From Methylibium petroleiphilum PM1 (lineage in GTDB: Bacteria; Pseudomonadota; Gammaproteobacteria; Burkholderiales; Burkholderiaceae_C): a DNA stretch of 64,000 nucleotides. The notes beneath the pieces were generated by a model that ran no database searches, was not told the origin of the DNA, and saw only the letters and a list, made by a program, of their open reading frames with translations. Positions within the stretch are counted from its first letter, which is position 1; every line of letters begins with the position of its first letter. Both the position numbers and the translations under genes were made by a program. This document shows, one piece after another, positions 10,619 to 22,670 of this stretch. Location: positions 2,108,001-2,172,000 of the forward strand of contig NC_008825.1 in assembly GCF_000015725.1 (NCBI RefSeq). Direction: 5' to 3'.

Positions 10619-11362
10619 TCAGGCCGCGTCGCTGACTTCCACGAACTCGTCGGTGCTCTGGGCGGCGGCGACCACTTCGTTGACCGCGTTGGCCTTGCCT
10701 TCGAGTGCGGCATCCGCCACGGCACGGGCGTAAAGCGCCACGGCCTTCGCGGAGTCGTCGTTGCCCGGGATCACGTAATCGATCCCCTCGGGCGAGTGGT
10801 TCGAGTCCACCACGCCGATGACCGGAATGCCCAACTTCTTCGCCTCGGCAATCGCGATCTTGTGGTAGCCCACGTCGATGACGAACATGGCATCGGGCAG
10901 CGCGTTCATGTCCTGGATGCCACCGATGTCCTTCTCGAGCTTGGCGATCTCGCGGGCGAACAGCAGCGCTTCCTTCTTGCTCATGGACTCAAGGCCCGCT
11001 TCCTGCTGGGCCTGCATTTCCTTCAGCTTCTTCAGCGACCCCTTGACGGTCTTGAAGTTGGTCAGCATGCCACCGAGCCAGCGCTGGTCGACGTAGGGCA
11101 TGCCGGCGCGCTGGGCTTCCTGGGCGACCACTTCGCGCGCCTGGCGCTTGGTGCCGACCATCAGGATCGTGCCGCGCTTGGCGGCGAGCGAGCGGGTGAA
11201 TTTCATCGCCTCGTTGAAGAGCGGCAGCGTCTTCTCGAGGTTGATGATGTGGATCTTGTTGCGATGGCCGAAGATGAAGGGGGCCATCTTGGGGTTCCAG
11301 AAGCGGGTCTGGTGTCCGAAATGGACGCCCGCTTCCAGCATTTCACGCATGGTGAGGGACAT
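10619..11362 (-). CDS. rpsB: 30S ribosomal protein S2
   Basis: Small-subunit protein bound at the back of the 30S head, needed for S1 docking. The 247-residue protein starts [20 protein letters not shown], the exact family N-terminus, so the longer open frame to 11824 is discarded. It contains [12 protein letters not shown] and the conserved [11 protein letters not shown]. First gene of the rpsB-tsf operon; its upstream region (11363-11585) contains repeated TTGCAA-like boxes. Confidence 0.98.
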   Translation of the reverse strand: MSLTMREMLEAGVHFGHQTRFWNPKMAPFIFGHRNKIHIINLEKTLPLFNEAMKFTRSLAAKRGTILMVGTKRQAREVVAQEAQRAGMPYVDQRWLGGMLTNFKTVKGSLKKLKEMQAQQEAGLESMSKKEALLFAREIAKLEKDIGGIQDMNALPDAMFVIDVGYHKIAIAEAKKLGIPVIGVVDSNHSPEGIDYVIPGNDDSAKAVALYARAVADAALEGKANAVNEVVAAAQSTDEFVEVSDAA

Positions 11363-11399
11363 GGAAACTCCAAAGGTTGGGTCTAAAATCCGGCCAGAA

Positions 11400-11491
11400 T
11401 TGCAAGTGATTGCAGCGCTTTGTTGCGACATGCAAGCAGACCTCTTTCGAGTCTTGCAACACCTTTTGGCGACCGGGTTTGCGGATTGCAA
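11400..11491. repeat. Five TTGCAA-like boxes upstream of rpsB
   Basis: Palindromic TTGCAA occurs at 11400-11405, 11454-11459 and 11486-11491, with near copies TTGCAG at 11410-11415 and ATGCAA at 11430-11435. All lie in the 223-bp gap between rpsB (minus) and the amidase gene (plus). They could be binding sites for a regulator of rpsB-tsf or part of the mRNA leader. No clear sigma-70 -35/-10 pair was recognised here. Confidence 0.4.
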
Positions 11492-11585
11492 ATGCCCTTC
11501 CGGCTTTTGCCGAACCGACCTCGATCGAACCGACCAGGACAGGCACCGACGTGTTCCAGAAAAACCCTGAGAGTTTAGCACGCCG

Positions 11586-12947
11586 ATGACCGACGACCTG
11601 CTCTCCCGGCGCGCCCGGGTGCTTGACGGCACGAGCAGCGCCGGCGCGGAGATCGAGCGCTCACTGCAGCACGCAGCCTCCGCTGCCGTAGCCCCGGCCT
11701 TCCTGAAGATCGATGCTGTCGGCGCGCGAGCCGCGGCCCGCGCCGTCGACGCCGCGATCTCCAGCGGCGCCCCGCTGCTGCCGCTCGCCGGTCTGGCCGT
11801 CAGCATCAAGGACCTGTTCGACATCGCCGGTCAGGTCACGACCGCGGGCTCCACGGTACTGACCGATGCCGAACCGGCTGCGCAGGACGCGCCCGCGGTG
11901 TCGCGGCTGCGGGCCGCCGGCGCAGCGCTGATCGGCCGCACCCACATGACCGAGTTCGCGTTCTCGGGCGTTGGTCTCAATCCGCATTACCCCGCGCCGG
12001 CCAACGTGCCAATGGCGACCCTGGACCGCGACACACCGCGCATCCCGGGCGGCTCCAGTTCCGGCGCGGCGGTTTCGGTGGCGAGCGGGGCTGCGTGGGC
12101 GGCGTTGGGCTCGGACACCGGCGGTTCGGTGCGAATCCCCGCCGCATTGCAGGGTCTGGTCGGCTTCAAGAACACCGCGTCGCTGACGCCGACCGAAGGT
12201 GCCATACCGCTGTCCACCACGCTCGACACGGTCTCGGCCCTGACGCGCTCGGTGCGCGACGCCGTACTGCTGCACGAGTTGCTGTCAGCCCGCCGCGTTG
12301 CGCTGCCTGGCCGGCCGCTGAGGGCCACCCGGCTCGCAGTGCCGACAACGCTGATGCTCGACGCGCTGGAGCCTGCCGTGGCCGCGGCCTTCGAACGCGC
12401 CGTGGACCGGCTGTCGCGCGCCGGCGCGCAGATCGTCACGCTCGACGTCCCGCCGCTGGCCGACCTGGCGCCGCTGCAGGTCAACGGTGGTTTCGCGAGC
12501 TGCGAAAGCTGGGCCTGGCACCGGCACCGGCTCGCGACTCACGAAGCCGACTACGACCGCCGCGTGGTGACGCGCATCCGCCGCGGCATGGCCATGAGCG
12601 CGGCGGACTACATCGACCTGCAGAAGGCACGCGCCGCCTGGATCGCTCGCATGCACGCGGCGCTGCGTGGTTTCGACGCGGCGCTGTCCCCGACCGTGCC
12701 GATCCTCGCGCCACCGATCGCGGCGCTGGAAGCGAGCGACGAGGAATTCTTCCGCGTCAACTCGCTGCTGCTGCGGAACCCCTCGGTCGTGAACTTGCTC
12801 GACGGCTGCGCGATCAGCCTGCCCTGCCAGGCGCCGGGCGACGCGCCAGTCGGCCTGATGCTGTGGTCGCGCGGCCATGCCGACGACGCCCTGCTCGACA
12901 TGGCCCTGGCCGTCGAAGCCGCGCTGGCCAATGGAGCATTCTCATGA
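11586..12947 (+). CDS. Amidase (amidase-signature family)
   Basis: Ser-cisSer-Lys amidase of 453 residues. The triad is visible: Lys75 in AVSIKDLF, the cis-Ser in GGSSSG (155-160), and nucleophile Ser181 in GSDTGGSVR. These are the GatA-like family motifs, but no gatB or gatC is nearby and the sequence is closer to general amidases that act on small amides. Substrate unknown. Its stop overlaps the next start as ATGA, so it is co-translated with the DadA-like gene; together they may handle an amino-acid amide and the amine it releases (inference). Confidence 0.9.
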   Translation: MTDDLLSRRARVLDGTSSAGAEIERSLQHAASAAVAPAFLKIDAVGARAAARAVDAAISSGAPLLPLAGLAVSIKDLFDIAGQVTTAGSTVLTDAEPAAQDAPAVSRLRAAGAALIGRTHMTEFAFSGVGLNPHYPAPANVPMATLDRDTPRIPGGSSSGAAVSVASGAAWAALGSDTGGSVRIPAALQGLVGFKNTASLTPTEGAIPLSTTLDTVSALTRSVRDAVLLHELLSARRVALPGRPLRATRLAVPTTLMLDALEPAVAAAFERAVDRLSRAGAQIVTLDVPPLADLAPLQVNGGFASCESWAWHRHRLATHEADYDRRVVTRIRRGMAMSAADYIDLQKARAAWIARMHAALRGFDAALSPTVPILAPPIAALEASDEEFFRVNSLLLRNPSVVNLLDGCAISLPCQAPGDAPVGLMLWSRGHADDALLDMALAVEAALANGAFS

Positions 12948-14335
12948 GAGTCGGCGTGATCGGCGCCGGTATCGTCGGCGTGACCACAGCCTACGAACTG
13001 GCCGAGGACGGCCACGACGTTACCGTGTTCGAGCGACACAGCAGCGTCGCCTCGGAGGCGAGCTTCGCGCATGCCGGCGTGCTGGGCTCGGGCGATGTCG
13101 TGCCGTGGGCTGCGCCCGGCCTTCCTGGACGCCTGCTGCGCGACCTGTTCAGCCGCCATCCGGCGATGCGCGTGCGCCCCTCTTTCGACGCGATGCAATG
13201 GCGCTGGCTGTGGCGCTGGTGGAGCGCCTGCCGCGCGCCGAACTTCCCGCAGCGCCGCATCGAGCTGCTGCGCCTGGCGCAGTACAGCCGCGAACGGCTC
13301 CGCGTGCTGGACGAGCGGCTGCAGCTGGATTTCGAACGCTCGCAGGGCCTGTTGCTCCTGCTGCGCGAAGAGCGTGACGTTGCCGCGGCACAGCCTCGCC
13401 TGGCGCTGCTGCGAGAGCTCGGCATCAGCGTGCGCGAACTGGATGTCGCTGCCTGCCACGCGACGGAGCCCGGCCTCAATCGCGAGCAAGCGCTGGCCGG
13501 CGGGATCCAGCTGCCCCAGGACGGCGTGGGCAACTGCCGCCAATTCGCTCATCTGCTGCGCGACGCGGCCGAGCGGCTCGGCGTCGAGTTCCGGTTCGGT
13601 ACCGTGGTGCGCGCGCTGGAGACCGGGACACGCTCCGACGGCGCCGAACTGCAGCTCGAGCACCTGGCCCTGACCACCGGCTTCGCCTCGAGCCGGGCCA
13701 CGGCCATTCCCGGCGGCAACGGCAACAAGCATGGCAGCGCGATGGCTCACCGCGCGCGCGCCGCAGCGCGCTATCTCGACCCGGTGTCGGCGGAGGCTTT
13801 CGATGCCGTGGTGATCGCCGCCGGTGTCGACGCTGCCGAATTGCTGCCGGGTCTGGGCATCAAGCTGCCGCTGATGCCGATCCACGGCTACTCGCTGACA
13901 GCGCCGCTGCGTTCGCCCGAACGGGGCCCGAAGGCGGCACTGGTCGACGAGCGCTACCGCATCGCGATGAGCCGGCTGGGGCAGCGCGTGCGTCTGGCCG
14001 GCTGCGCCGAGCTGGGCGGCTCGGTGCAGACGCAGCGACGGGCGGCGGTCGAGACGCTGTACCGCCTGCTCAACGACTGGTTCCCCGGCGCCGCCCACAT
14101 TGCCCGGCCGCAGGTATGGAAAGGCGCGCGACCGACGCTGCCCGACGGCCTGCCGCTGATCGGCCCCAGCCCGCGCCCCGGCGTGTGGCTGAACCTGGGC
14201 CACGCCGACCACGGCTGGACGCTGGCCTGCGGCAGCGCCCGCCTGCTGGCCGACCAGATCGCCGGGCGCTCGCCCGGCTTCGATCCGGGCAGCTTCGCGC
14301 TGGCCCGGGCGGCCTCGGGCCTACCGCCTGTCTGA
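12944..14335 (+). CDS. DadA-like FAD-dependent D-amino acid dehydrogenase
   Basis: Flavoprotein of the glycine/D-amino acid oxidase (DAO) family, 463 residues. The N-terminal dinucleotide fold is VGVIGAGIVGVTTAYELAED (3-22), followed by FER (the ribose-binding acid). The C-terminal FAD motif is LPDGLPLIGPSPRPGVWLNL, then GHADHGWTLACGSARLLAD. DadA family members oxidise D-amino acids and pass electrons to the quinone pool. Residues about 240-275 look like a low-complexity insert (TGFASSRATAIPGGNGNK) not typical of E. coli DadA. True substrate not shown. ATGA overlap with the amidase. Confidence 0.88.
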   Translation: MRVGVIGAGIVGVTTAYELAEDGHDVTVFERHSSVASEASFAHAGVLGSGDVVPWAAPGLPGRLLRDLFSRHPAMRVRPSFDAMQWRWLWRWWSACRAPNFPQRRIELLRLAQYSRERLRVLDERLQLDFERSQGLLLLLREERDVAAAQPRLALLRELGISVRELDVAACHATEPGLNREQALAGGIQLPQDGVGNCRQFAHLLRDAAERLGVEFRFGTVVRALETGTRSDGAELQLEHLALTTGFASSRATAIPGGNGNKHGSAMAHRARAAARYLDPVSAEAFDAVVIAAGVDAAELLPGLGIKLPLMPIHGYSLTAPLRSPERGPKAALVDERYRIAMSRLGQRVRLAGCAELGGSVQTQRRAAVETLYRLLNDWFPGAAHIARPQVWKGARPTLPDGLPLIGPSPRPGVWLNLGHADHGWTLACGSARLLADQIAGRSPGFDPGSFALARAASGLPPV

Positions 14336-14348
14336 CGGATCAGCCAAG

Positions 14349-15881
14349 ATGTTCGATGTTGCGATGCCCTGGGCCGTTCTGGGCGATGGCTCGCGGCGTG
14401 ACGCGGAGCGGCTGCCGCTGTTCGGTGTGGCCGCAACGCGTGCGCTGGAAATCGAGGCCGCGCGCGCCTTGCCGCCCCACACGCTGATGCAGCGTGCCGG
14501 CGGTTCGGTGGCGCGGCTGGCCCTCGCATTGGCGCCGCATGCACGACGCATCTGGATCGCTGCCGGTCCCGGCAACAACGGTGGCGATGGCCTGGAAGCC
14601 GCGGCGTGGCTGCAGCGCACCGGCAAGCAGGTGACGGTGAGCCTTGCGCCTTGCGTGCAAACGCCAGTCGATGCAGCAGCGGCCGGCGCCGAGGCACGTG
14701 CCGCGGGAGTCGCTCTGGTGGAAAGCAGCGCGCCGCCCGAGCCGCTCGGCCCCGACGATCTGGCCATCGACGCCCTGTTCGGCATCGGCCTGACCCGCGC
14801 GCCCGCCGGCTGGGCCCTGGCCGCGATGAGGTCGCTCAACGACGGCGGCACTCCCGTGTTGTCGATCGATCTGCCCAGCGGGTTGGATGCCGAGCAGGGT
14901 GCGCTGCTTGACGAGACCGCCGTGGTGCAGGCTCGCTGGACGCTGAGCCTGCTGACCCTGAAGCCGGGATTGTTCACCGCCCAGGGACGCGACCACGCCG
15001 GGCAAATCTGGTTCCACGACCTGGGCGTCCATGCCGAGGCCTCACAGGCGAGTGCCGGCCTGCTGACGGGTGCGAGCTCTCTGTGGCCGGCGCGCCGGCA
15101 TGCGCAGCACAAAGGCAGCTTCGGCGATGTATGGGTGGTCGGTGGCGCCGCCGGCATGGCCGGGGCTGCGCTGCTTGCGGCACGGGCCGCGCTGGCCGCC
15201 GGCGCGGGCCGTGTGCATCTGGTACAGCTCGATCCGCAGTCACCGACGCTCGATCCCATGCACCCCGAGTTGATGCTCCGGCCGCTCGCCGCACTGCACG
15301 ATGCACGCACGCCGCTCGAGAACGCCACGGTGGTGTGCGGCTGCGGTGGCGGCGATGCGGTGCGCGAACACCTGCCGGGCCTGATCGCCCGTGCCGGACG
15401 CCTGCTGCTCGATGCCGATGCGCTGAACGCGGTGGCCGCCGACCCGTCGCTCGCTCGCCTGCTCGAAATGCGTGCCGGCCGCGGGCGGGCCGCCACGCTG
15501 CTGACGCCGCACCCTCTCGAGGCCGCCCGGCTGCTGGGGCTGCAGACTGACGCGATCCAGTCCGCCCGGCTGTCGGCCGCGGAGCGGGTCGCGCAGCGAT
15601 GGCACGCCACCGTCGTCCTCAAGGGATCGGGGAGCGTCATCGCGGCGCCTGGGGAAACCACGCTGATCAACGCCAGCGGCAATGCATCGCTGGCCACGGC
15701 GGGAACCGGCGATGTGCTGGCGGGCTGGATCGGCGGGCTCTGGGCGCAAGGCCTGTCAGCACGAAGCGCCGCGCTGCTGGGCACGCACACCCATGGCGCC
15801 GCGGCCGACGTCTGGTGCGCACACCAGGCGCGTCCCGGGCCGCTGGCCGCGAGCGCGCTGATTGCTCAGCTGCGGCGCTGA
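14349..15881 (+). CDS. nnr: Bifunctional NAD(P)H-hydrate epimerase / ADP-dependent dehydratase
   Basis: Repairs hydrated NADH/NADPH: the N-terminal YjeF_N domain epimerises R-NAD(P)HX, and the C-terminal ribokinase-like domain dehydrates the S form with ADP. The 510-residue protein shows GPGNNGGDGLEAAAWL near 74-89, SIDLPSGLDAEQG in the first half, VVGGAAGMAGAALLAARAAL at the start of the second domain, and NASGNASLATAGTGDVLAG as the ADP-site signature. Length is typical of the fused form (about 490-515). It follows the dehydrogenase by 13 bp, so it is probably in the same transcript. Confidence 0.95.
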   Translation: MFDVAMPWAVLGDGSRRDAERLPLFGVAATRALEIEAARALPPHTLMQRAGGSVARLALALAPHARRIWIAAGPGNNGGDGLEAAAWLQRTGKQVTVSLAPCVQTPVDAAAAGAEARAAGVALVESSAPPEPLGPDDLAIDALFGIGLTRAPAGWALAAMRSLNDGGTPVLSIDLPSGLDAEQGALLDETAVVQARWTLSLLTLKPGLFTAQGRDHAGQIWFHDLGVHAEASQASAGLLTGASSLWPARRHAQHKGSFGDVWVVGGAAGMAGAALLAARAALAAGAGRVHLVQLDPQSPTLDPMHPELMLRPLAALHDARTPLENATVVCGCGGGDAVREHLPGLIARAGRLLLDADALNAVAADPSLARLLEMRAGRGRAATLLTPHPLEAARLLGLQTDAIQSARLSAAERVAQRWHATVVLKGSGSVIAAPGETTLINASGNASLATAGTGDVLAGWIGGLWAQGLSARSAALLGTHTHGAAADVWCAHQARPGPLAASALIAQLRR

Positions 15882-15908
15882 GCGCCGCAGCGACTCAGTG
15901 GATCGGGC

Positions 15909-18143
15909 CTACCGCCTCGAACGCTTCGACTTGCGCGGCGCTGCCGCGGTGTCCGCCCCAGCGCTGCGCGCAGGCTTGCGGGGAGTCTTGCTGACCGCCT
16001 TCTTGGTCGCCCGCTTGTGCTCGCGGTCGACGTCCTTCACGACCTGCAGTTCCTCGACGGCCGAAGCCGCCTTGTCACGCGGTGCCCGCGGGTTCAGCCC
16101 CGATTCGTGGACCAGTCGGAAGTCGATCTTGCGCCCGTCGAGATCGACGCGGCTCACTTGCACCCGCACCCGGCTGCCGACGACGTAGCGCACGCCGGTG
16201 CGCTCGCCGCGCAGCTCCTGTCGCGCTTCGTCGAAGCGGAAGTACTCTCCGCCGAGTTCGGTGATGTGCACCAGGCCCTCGACGTACAGCTCGTCGAGCG
16301 TGACGAACAACCCGAAGGTCGTGACTGCGGTGACCGCGCCGCCGAACTCCTCGCCGAGGTGCTCACGCATGAACTTGCATTTCAGCCAAGCCTCGACATC
16401 GCGCGACGCCTCGTCGGCCCTCCGCTCGTTCGCGCTGCAGTGCGCGCCGGCCGCTTCCCAGGCCATCGCCTCGGCGGTCCGCTTGACGACCAGCTTGCTG
16501 GCCTGCTGCGCCTTGGAGGCCGCGGTCGGCCGAACCTTGCGCGTGTGGACGGCTGAGCTGGCGAGCTCGGTGACCTGCAGGTGGTACTTCTTGCTGCCCA
16601 GCAGAGCCTTGATCACACGGTGCACCAGCAGGTCCGGGTAGCGGCGGATCGGGCTGGTGAAGTGGGTGTAGGCCGGATAGGCCAGGCCGAAGTGACCGCT
16701 GTTGGTCGGCGTGTAGATGGCCTGCTGCATCGAGCGCAGCAGCATCGAGTGGATCTGGGTGGCGTCAGGGCGGTCCTTCGTCGCCTGCGCGATCGCCTGG
16801 AACTCACCGGGCCGGGGATCGTCGCCGATCGACAAGCCGAGGCCGAGCGCACGCAGATAAGTCTGCAGGATCGCGCGCTTCTCGGGCGTCGGGCCTTCGT
16901 GCACGCGATACAGCGAAGCGTGCTTGTGTGACGCGATGAAATCGGCCGAGCACACGTTCGCCGCCAGCATCGCCTCCTCGATCAGGCGGTGTGCGTCGTT
17001 GCGTGTCCGCGGCACAATCTTCTCGATTCGCCCGTTCTCATCGCAGACGATCTGCGTCTCGGTGGTCTCGAAGTCGACCGCGCCGCGCGTGGCGCGCGCC
17101 TTCAGCAGGGCGCGATACACCTCGTGCAGGTGCAGCAGGTGCGGCACCAACTCCTTGCGCTTCTGCGCCTCTGGCCCGCGCGTGTTGGCGAGGATCGTCG
17201 CGACTTCCGTGTACGTGAAGCGCGCATGCGAGTTGATGACGGCCGGGAAGAACTGGTAGGCGTGTACCTCGCCTGCGGCGTCGACCACCATGTCGCACAC
17301 CATCGCGAGGCGGTCCTCGTTGGGATTCAGCGAGCACAGCCCGTTGCTGAGCTTCTCCGGCAGCATCGGAATCACGCGCCGCGGGAAATAGACCGAGGTC
17401 GCGCGCTCGTAGGCATCGTCGTCCAGCGACTCGCCGGGCTTCACGTAGTGGCTCACGTCGGCAATGGCGACGATCAGGCGCCAGCCGTTCGGCGCCGCCC
17501 CCTTGGTCTTGCGGCCGATCGTGACCGGCTCGCAGTACACGGCGTCGTCGAAGTCCCGGGCGTCCTCGCCATCGATGGTGACCAGCGGGACGTCGGTCAG
17601 GTCGATGCGCTGCCTCTTGTCGGCTGGCCGCACCTTGTCGGGCAGCTTGGCCGTCTGCGCCAGCGTTTCGGCCGAGAAGCGGTGCGGCACCTCGTACTTG
17701 CGCACCGCGATCTCGATCTCCATGCCCGCGTCGTCGATCTCGCCGAGCACCTCTGTCACGCGGCCCAGCGGCTGCGAATGCATCGACGGCGGCTCGGTCA
17801 GCTCGACCGCGACCACCTGACCCGCGCTGGCATTGGCAATGCCATTCTTCGGGATCATGATGTCCTGGCCGTAGCGCTTGTCCTCCGGGGCGACCAGCCA
17901 GATGCCGCTCTCGTGCAGCAGGCGACCGATGATCGGCGCCTTGCGGCGTTCCAGGATCTCGAGCACCCGCCCTTCAGGCCGGCCCTTGCGGTCGTAGCGG
18001 ATCACCCGCACGCGGACCCGATCGCGGTGCAGAACCGCCCGCATTTCCTGCGGCGACAGATAGATGTCGGATTCGCCGTCGTCGCGCTGGACGAAGCCGT
18101 GCCCGTCGCGGTGGCCTTGGACGATACCCTCGACCTCACTCAT
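15909..18143 (-). CDS. rnr: Ribonuclease R
   Basis: 3'-to-5' exoribonuclease that degrades structured RNA and takes part in trans-translation quality control. From ATG 18143 the protein is 744 residues. It has cold-shock domains at the N-terminus (VEGIVQGHRDGHGFV), the RNB active site DGEDARDFDD (191-200), an S1 domain near 620-700, and a Lys/Arg-rich tail (APRKSKRSRR). The open frame continues upstream through the tRNA-Leu gene, so the start at 18143 was chosen. It converges with the nnr gene and is divergent from tRNA-Leu. Confidence 0.96.
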   Translation of the reverse strand: MSEVEGIVQGHRDGHGFVQRDDGESDIYLSPQEMRAVLHRDRVRVRVIRYDRKGRPEGRVLEILERRKAPIIGRLLHESGIWLVAPEDKRYGQDIMIPKNGIANASAGQVVAVELTEPPSMHSQPLGRVTEVLGEIDDAGMEIEIAVRKYEVPHRFSAETLAQTAKLPDKVRPADKRQRIDLTDVPLVTIDGEDARDFDDAVYCEPVTIGRKTKGAAPNGWRLIVAIADVSHYVKPGESLDDDAYERATSVYFPRRVIPMLPEKLSNGLCSLNPNEDRLAMVCDMVVDAAGEVHAYQFFPAVINSHARFTYTEVATILANTRGPEAQKRKELVPHLLHLHEVYRALLKARATRGAVDFETTETQIVCDENGRIEKIVPRTRNDAHRLIEEAMLAANVCSADFIASHKHASLYRVHEGPTPEKRAILQTYLRALGLGLSIGDDPRPGEFQAIAQATKDRPDATQIHSMLLRSMQQAIYTPTNSGHFGLAYPAYTHFTSPIRRYPDLLVHRVIKALLGSKKYHLQVTELASSAVHTRKVRPTAASKAQQASKLVVKRTAEAMAWEAAGAHCSANERRADEASRDVEAWLKCKFMREHLGEEFGGAVTAVTTFGLFVTLDELYVEGLVHITELGGEYFRFDEARQELRGERTGVRYVVGSRVRVQVSRVDLDGRKIDFRLVHESGLNPRAPRDKAASAVEELQVVKDVDREHKRATKKAVSKTPRKPARSAGADTAAAPRKSKRSRR

Positions 18144-18194
18144 TAGCGCAGCACCGAGTGAGGCGCTGCTTGTCTTGTCTTCGTTCTTGATGCT

Positions 18195-18200
18195 AAAATC
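18195..18200 (+). promoter_or_regulatory. Probable -10 box for tRNA-Leu
   Basis: TAAAAT, preceded by TGC, lies 18 bases before the mature tRNA 5' end, which is a sensible position for a stable-RNA promoter. TTGTCT occurs at 18170-18175 (19-bp spacing) and 18175-18180 (14-bp spacing); neither is ideal. The box lies in the upstream region of rnr on the other strand. Confidence 0.4.
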
Positions 18201-18218
18201 TCCGGCTTCGGTACCTAG

Positions 18219-18302
<84 letters not shown>

Positions 18303-18308
18303 AATCAT

Positions 18309-18343
18309 AAAAGGCCAGCGCAGCGCGCTGGCCTTTTTGTTTT
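18309..18343 (+). terminator. Intrinsic terminator after tRNA-Leu
   Basis: GGCCAGCGC (18313-18321), loop AGC, GCGCTGGCC (18325-18333), then TTTTTGTTTT. A strong 9-bp GC stem starting 10 bases after the tRNA CCA end. On the other strand the stem is flanked by TTTT, so it may also stop minus-strand transcription from the phosphoribosyltransferase gene that ends at 18368. Confidence 0.9.
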
Positions 18344-18367
18344 CCGCGGTCGATGGTGCGTGACCTC

Positions 18368-18889
18368 TCAAACCGCCAGCTTCCTCGCGAGCCCGTCAGG
18401 CCGCAGGCTGTCGTAATCCTCGAACGGCTGGTGGATCCAGGGACTGGTCGGCAGCGATTCGACATAGTAGTCCGGCGTGTAGCTCGACACACCCTTCACC
18501 CAGATCACGGACGAACGCAGTTCGCTGATCGAGGGCATGCCGCGCAGGCGATCGACCACCGCCTTCAGTGTCACCCCGGTATCGGCGAGGTCATCGACCA
18601 GCAGGACCCGGCCGGCCAGTTCGCCCTTGGGCAGGGTGATGTAGGTCGCCAGGTCCAGCCGCCCCTGGATGGTCCCGGCGTCCGAGCGATAGGAACTGGT
18701 CGACATGATGGCCAGCGGCTTGTCGAACACCCGCGACAGCATGTCGCCGGGCCGCAGGCCGCCACGCGCCAGGCACAGGATCTGGTCGAACGCCCAGCCC
18801 GAGTTGTGCACCTTCAGTGCCAGGCGCTCGATCAGCAGGTGGTACTCGTCCCAGGAGACGTAGAGGTGCTTGCCGTCGTCGGTGAGCAT
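18368..18889 (-). CDS. Purine phosphoribosyltransferase family protein
   Basis: The 173-residue type I phosphoribosyltransferase has the PRPP-binding motif VLLVDDLADTGVTL at 95-108 and the PPi loop CLARGGLRPG near 39-48. It resembles xanthine/hypoxanthine phosphoribosyltransferases that salvage purine bases with PRPP. The exact base cannot be read from sequence. It lies directly downstream of purA (35 bp), so both purine synthesis and salvage are probably expressed together. Confidence 0.9.
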   Translation of the reverse strand: MLTDDGKHLYVSWDEYHLLIERLALKVHNSGWAFDQILCLARGGLRPGDMLSRVFDKPLAIMSTSSYRSDAGTIQGRLDLATYITLPKGELAGRVLLVDDLADTGVTLKAVVDRLRGMPSISELRSSVIWVKGVSSYTPDYYVESLPTSPWIHQPFEDYDSLRPDGLARKLAV

Positions 18890-18924
18890 GTGGCGTGGTT
18901 CCCGTGGTGTCTACCTTTGGCGCA

Positions 18925-21461
<2,537 letters not shown>

Positions 21462-21541
21462 GAAAAGCCTGCGGGGTTAAAACCGCATTGTACCGGCGCC
21501 CCCAGCAGCATTCGCGCGCGATTGACCTGCGCGAACGGTGA

Positions 21542-21730
21542 TCAGCCTGCCAAAACCAGCAGCACCACCAGCCCGCCCAGCATGCTGCTCAAGCCAAGAA
21601 AACGCAGTTGCCCGTCGCTCAGCCGCGTGGCCTGCTCGAACACCCGGCGCCAGCGCTGCGGACTCAGGAAAGGCAGCAGCCCCTCGAAGACCAGCATCAG
21701 CGCCAGCGCGCTGAACAGCGTGTCCCACAT
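21542..21730 (-). CDS. DUF2065 (YjeT-like) small membrane protein
   Basis: A 62-residue protein, MWDTLFSALALMLVFEGLLP..., with two hydrophobic segments (about 5-22 and 44-61) around a short basic loop (PQRWRRVFEQ). DUF2065 genes stand next to hflC in beta- and gammaproteobacteria; function unknown. It lies 35 bp after hflC and 80 bp before hisZ. The location supports a link to the HflKC membrane complex, but this is only context. Confidence 0.9.
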   Translation of the reverse strand: MWDTLFSALALMLVFEGLLPFLSPQRWRRVFEQATRLSDGQLRFLGLSSMLGGLVVLLVLAG

Positions 21731-21765
21731 GCCGGCTCCTGCGGCAACGCGCCGTCAGCCCGGAC

Positions 21766-22656
21766 TCACCTGGCACGGGAGGAGGATGGCCCGCCCTCAC
21801 CTCGCATCGCGCGGAAGAACTCGCTCTCGGGCTCGACCACCATCACGTCGGTCTTGCTGCGAAAGCTCGCCCGATAGGCCTCGAGACTGCGATAGAACTG
21901 CGCGAACTGCGGGTCGCGACCGAAGGCCTCGGCATACAGGGCCGAAGCCTTGGCATCGCCGTCACCCTTGACCTTCTGTGCATCCCGATAGGCCTCGGCG
22001 ACAATGACCTCGCGCTGCCGATCGGCGTCGGCACGCACCTGCTCGCCTTCGGCCTGGCCGGTGGAGCGGGTCTCGTTGGCGACGCGCTTGCGCTCCGACT
22101 CCATGCGGCGGTAGACGGCCTCGGTGATGTTGGCGACGAAGTCGACCCGCTTGATCCGCACGTCGACCACCTCGATGCCGAAGCTCGTGGCGTCGTCCGA
22201 CAACCGCCGCAGCACGCCCTGCATGACCTTGTCGCGCTCGGTCGAGAGCACCTGGCGCACACTGACCTTGGTGACCTCCTCGTTCAGCGCGGCCTGGACG
22301 ATCGGTGCCAGCCGCGCCTCGACATTGCGCGCATCGATGCCGCTGTTGCGGATGAATTGTCGCGGGTCCTTGATGCGCCACTTCACCAGCCAGTCGATCA
22401 CCAGACTGGTCTTCTCGGCGGTGAACACCGGCCGCGTTTCAGGGCTGTCGAGGCTCTGGATGCGGCGGTCGAGGAAGACCACGTTCTGGAACGGCGGGGG
22501 CAGCTTGAACTTCAACCCCGGCTGGGCAATGACTTCCTTGATCTCGCCCAGCGCATACAGCACGGCGAACTGCCGCTGGTCGACGACGAACAGCGTGCTC
22601 GAGGCAATCATCAATGCGAGCAGAGCGCTCGCCACGATCAGACCGATGCGATTCAT
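21766..22656 (-). CDS. hflC: HflC, SPFH-domain modulator of FtsH protease
   Basis: Forms with HflK the large membrane cage around FtsH. The 296-residue protein has one N-terminal membrane anchor (GLIVASALLALMIASSTLF), then the SPFH/band-7 domain (LFVVDQRQFAVLYALGEI) and a long helical region rich in Glu/Arg (RMESERKRVANETRS). ATG 22656 has GAGGAGA 9 bases upstream; the frame also opens with a TTG six codons earlier, which is part of that box. Follows hflK by 14 bp. Confidence 0.96.
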   Translation of the reverse strand: MNRIGLIVASALLALMIASSTLFVVDQRQFAVLYALGEIKEVIAQPGLKFKLPPPFQNVVFLDRRIQSLDSPETRPVFTAEKTSLVIDWLVKWRIKDPRQFIRNSGIDARNVEARLAPIVQAALNEEVTKVSVRQVLSTERDKVMQGVLRRLSDDATSFGIEVVDVRIKRVDFVANITEAVYRRMESERKRVANETRSTGQAEGEQVRADADRQREVIVAEAYRDAQKVKGDGDAKASALYAEAFGRDPQFAQFYRSLEAYRASFRSKTDVMVVEPESEFFRAMRGEGGPSSSRAR

Positions 22657-22670
22657 TCTTGTTGTTCTCC

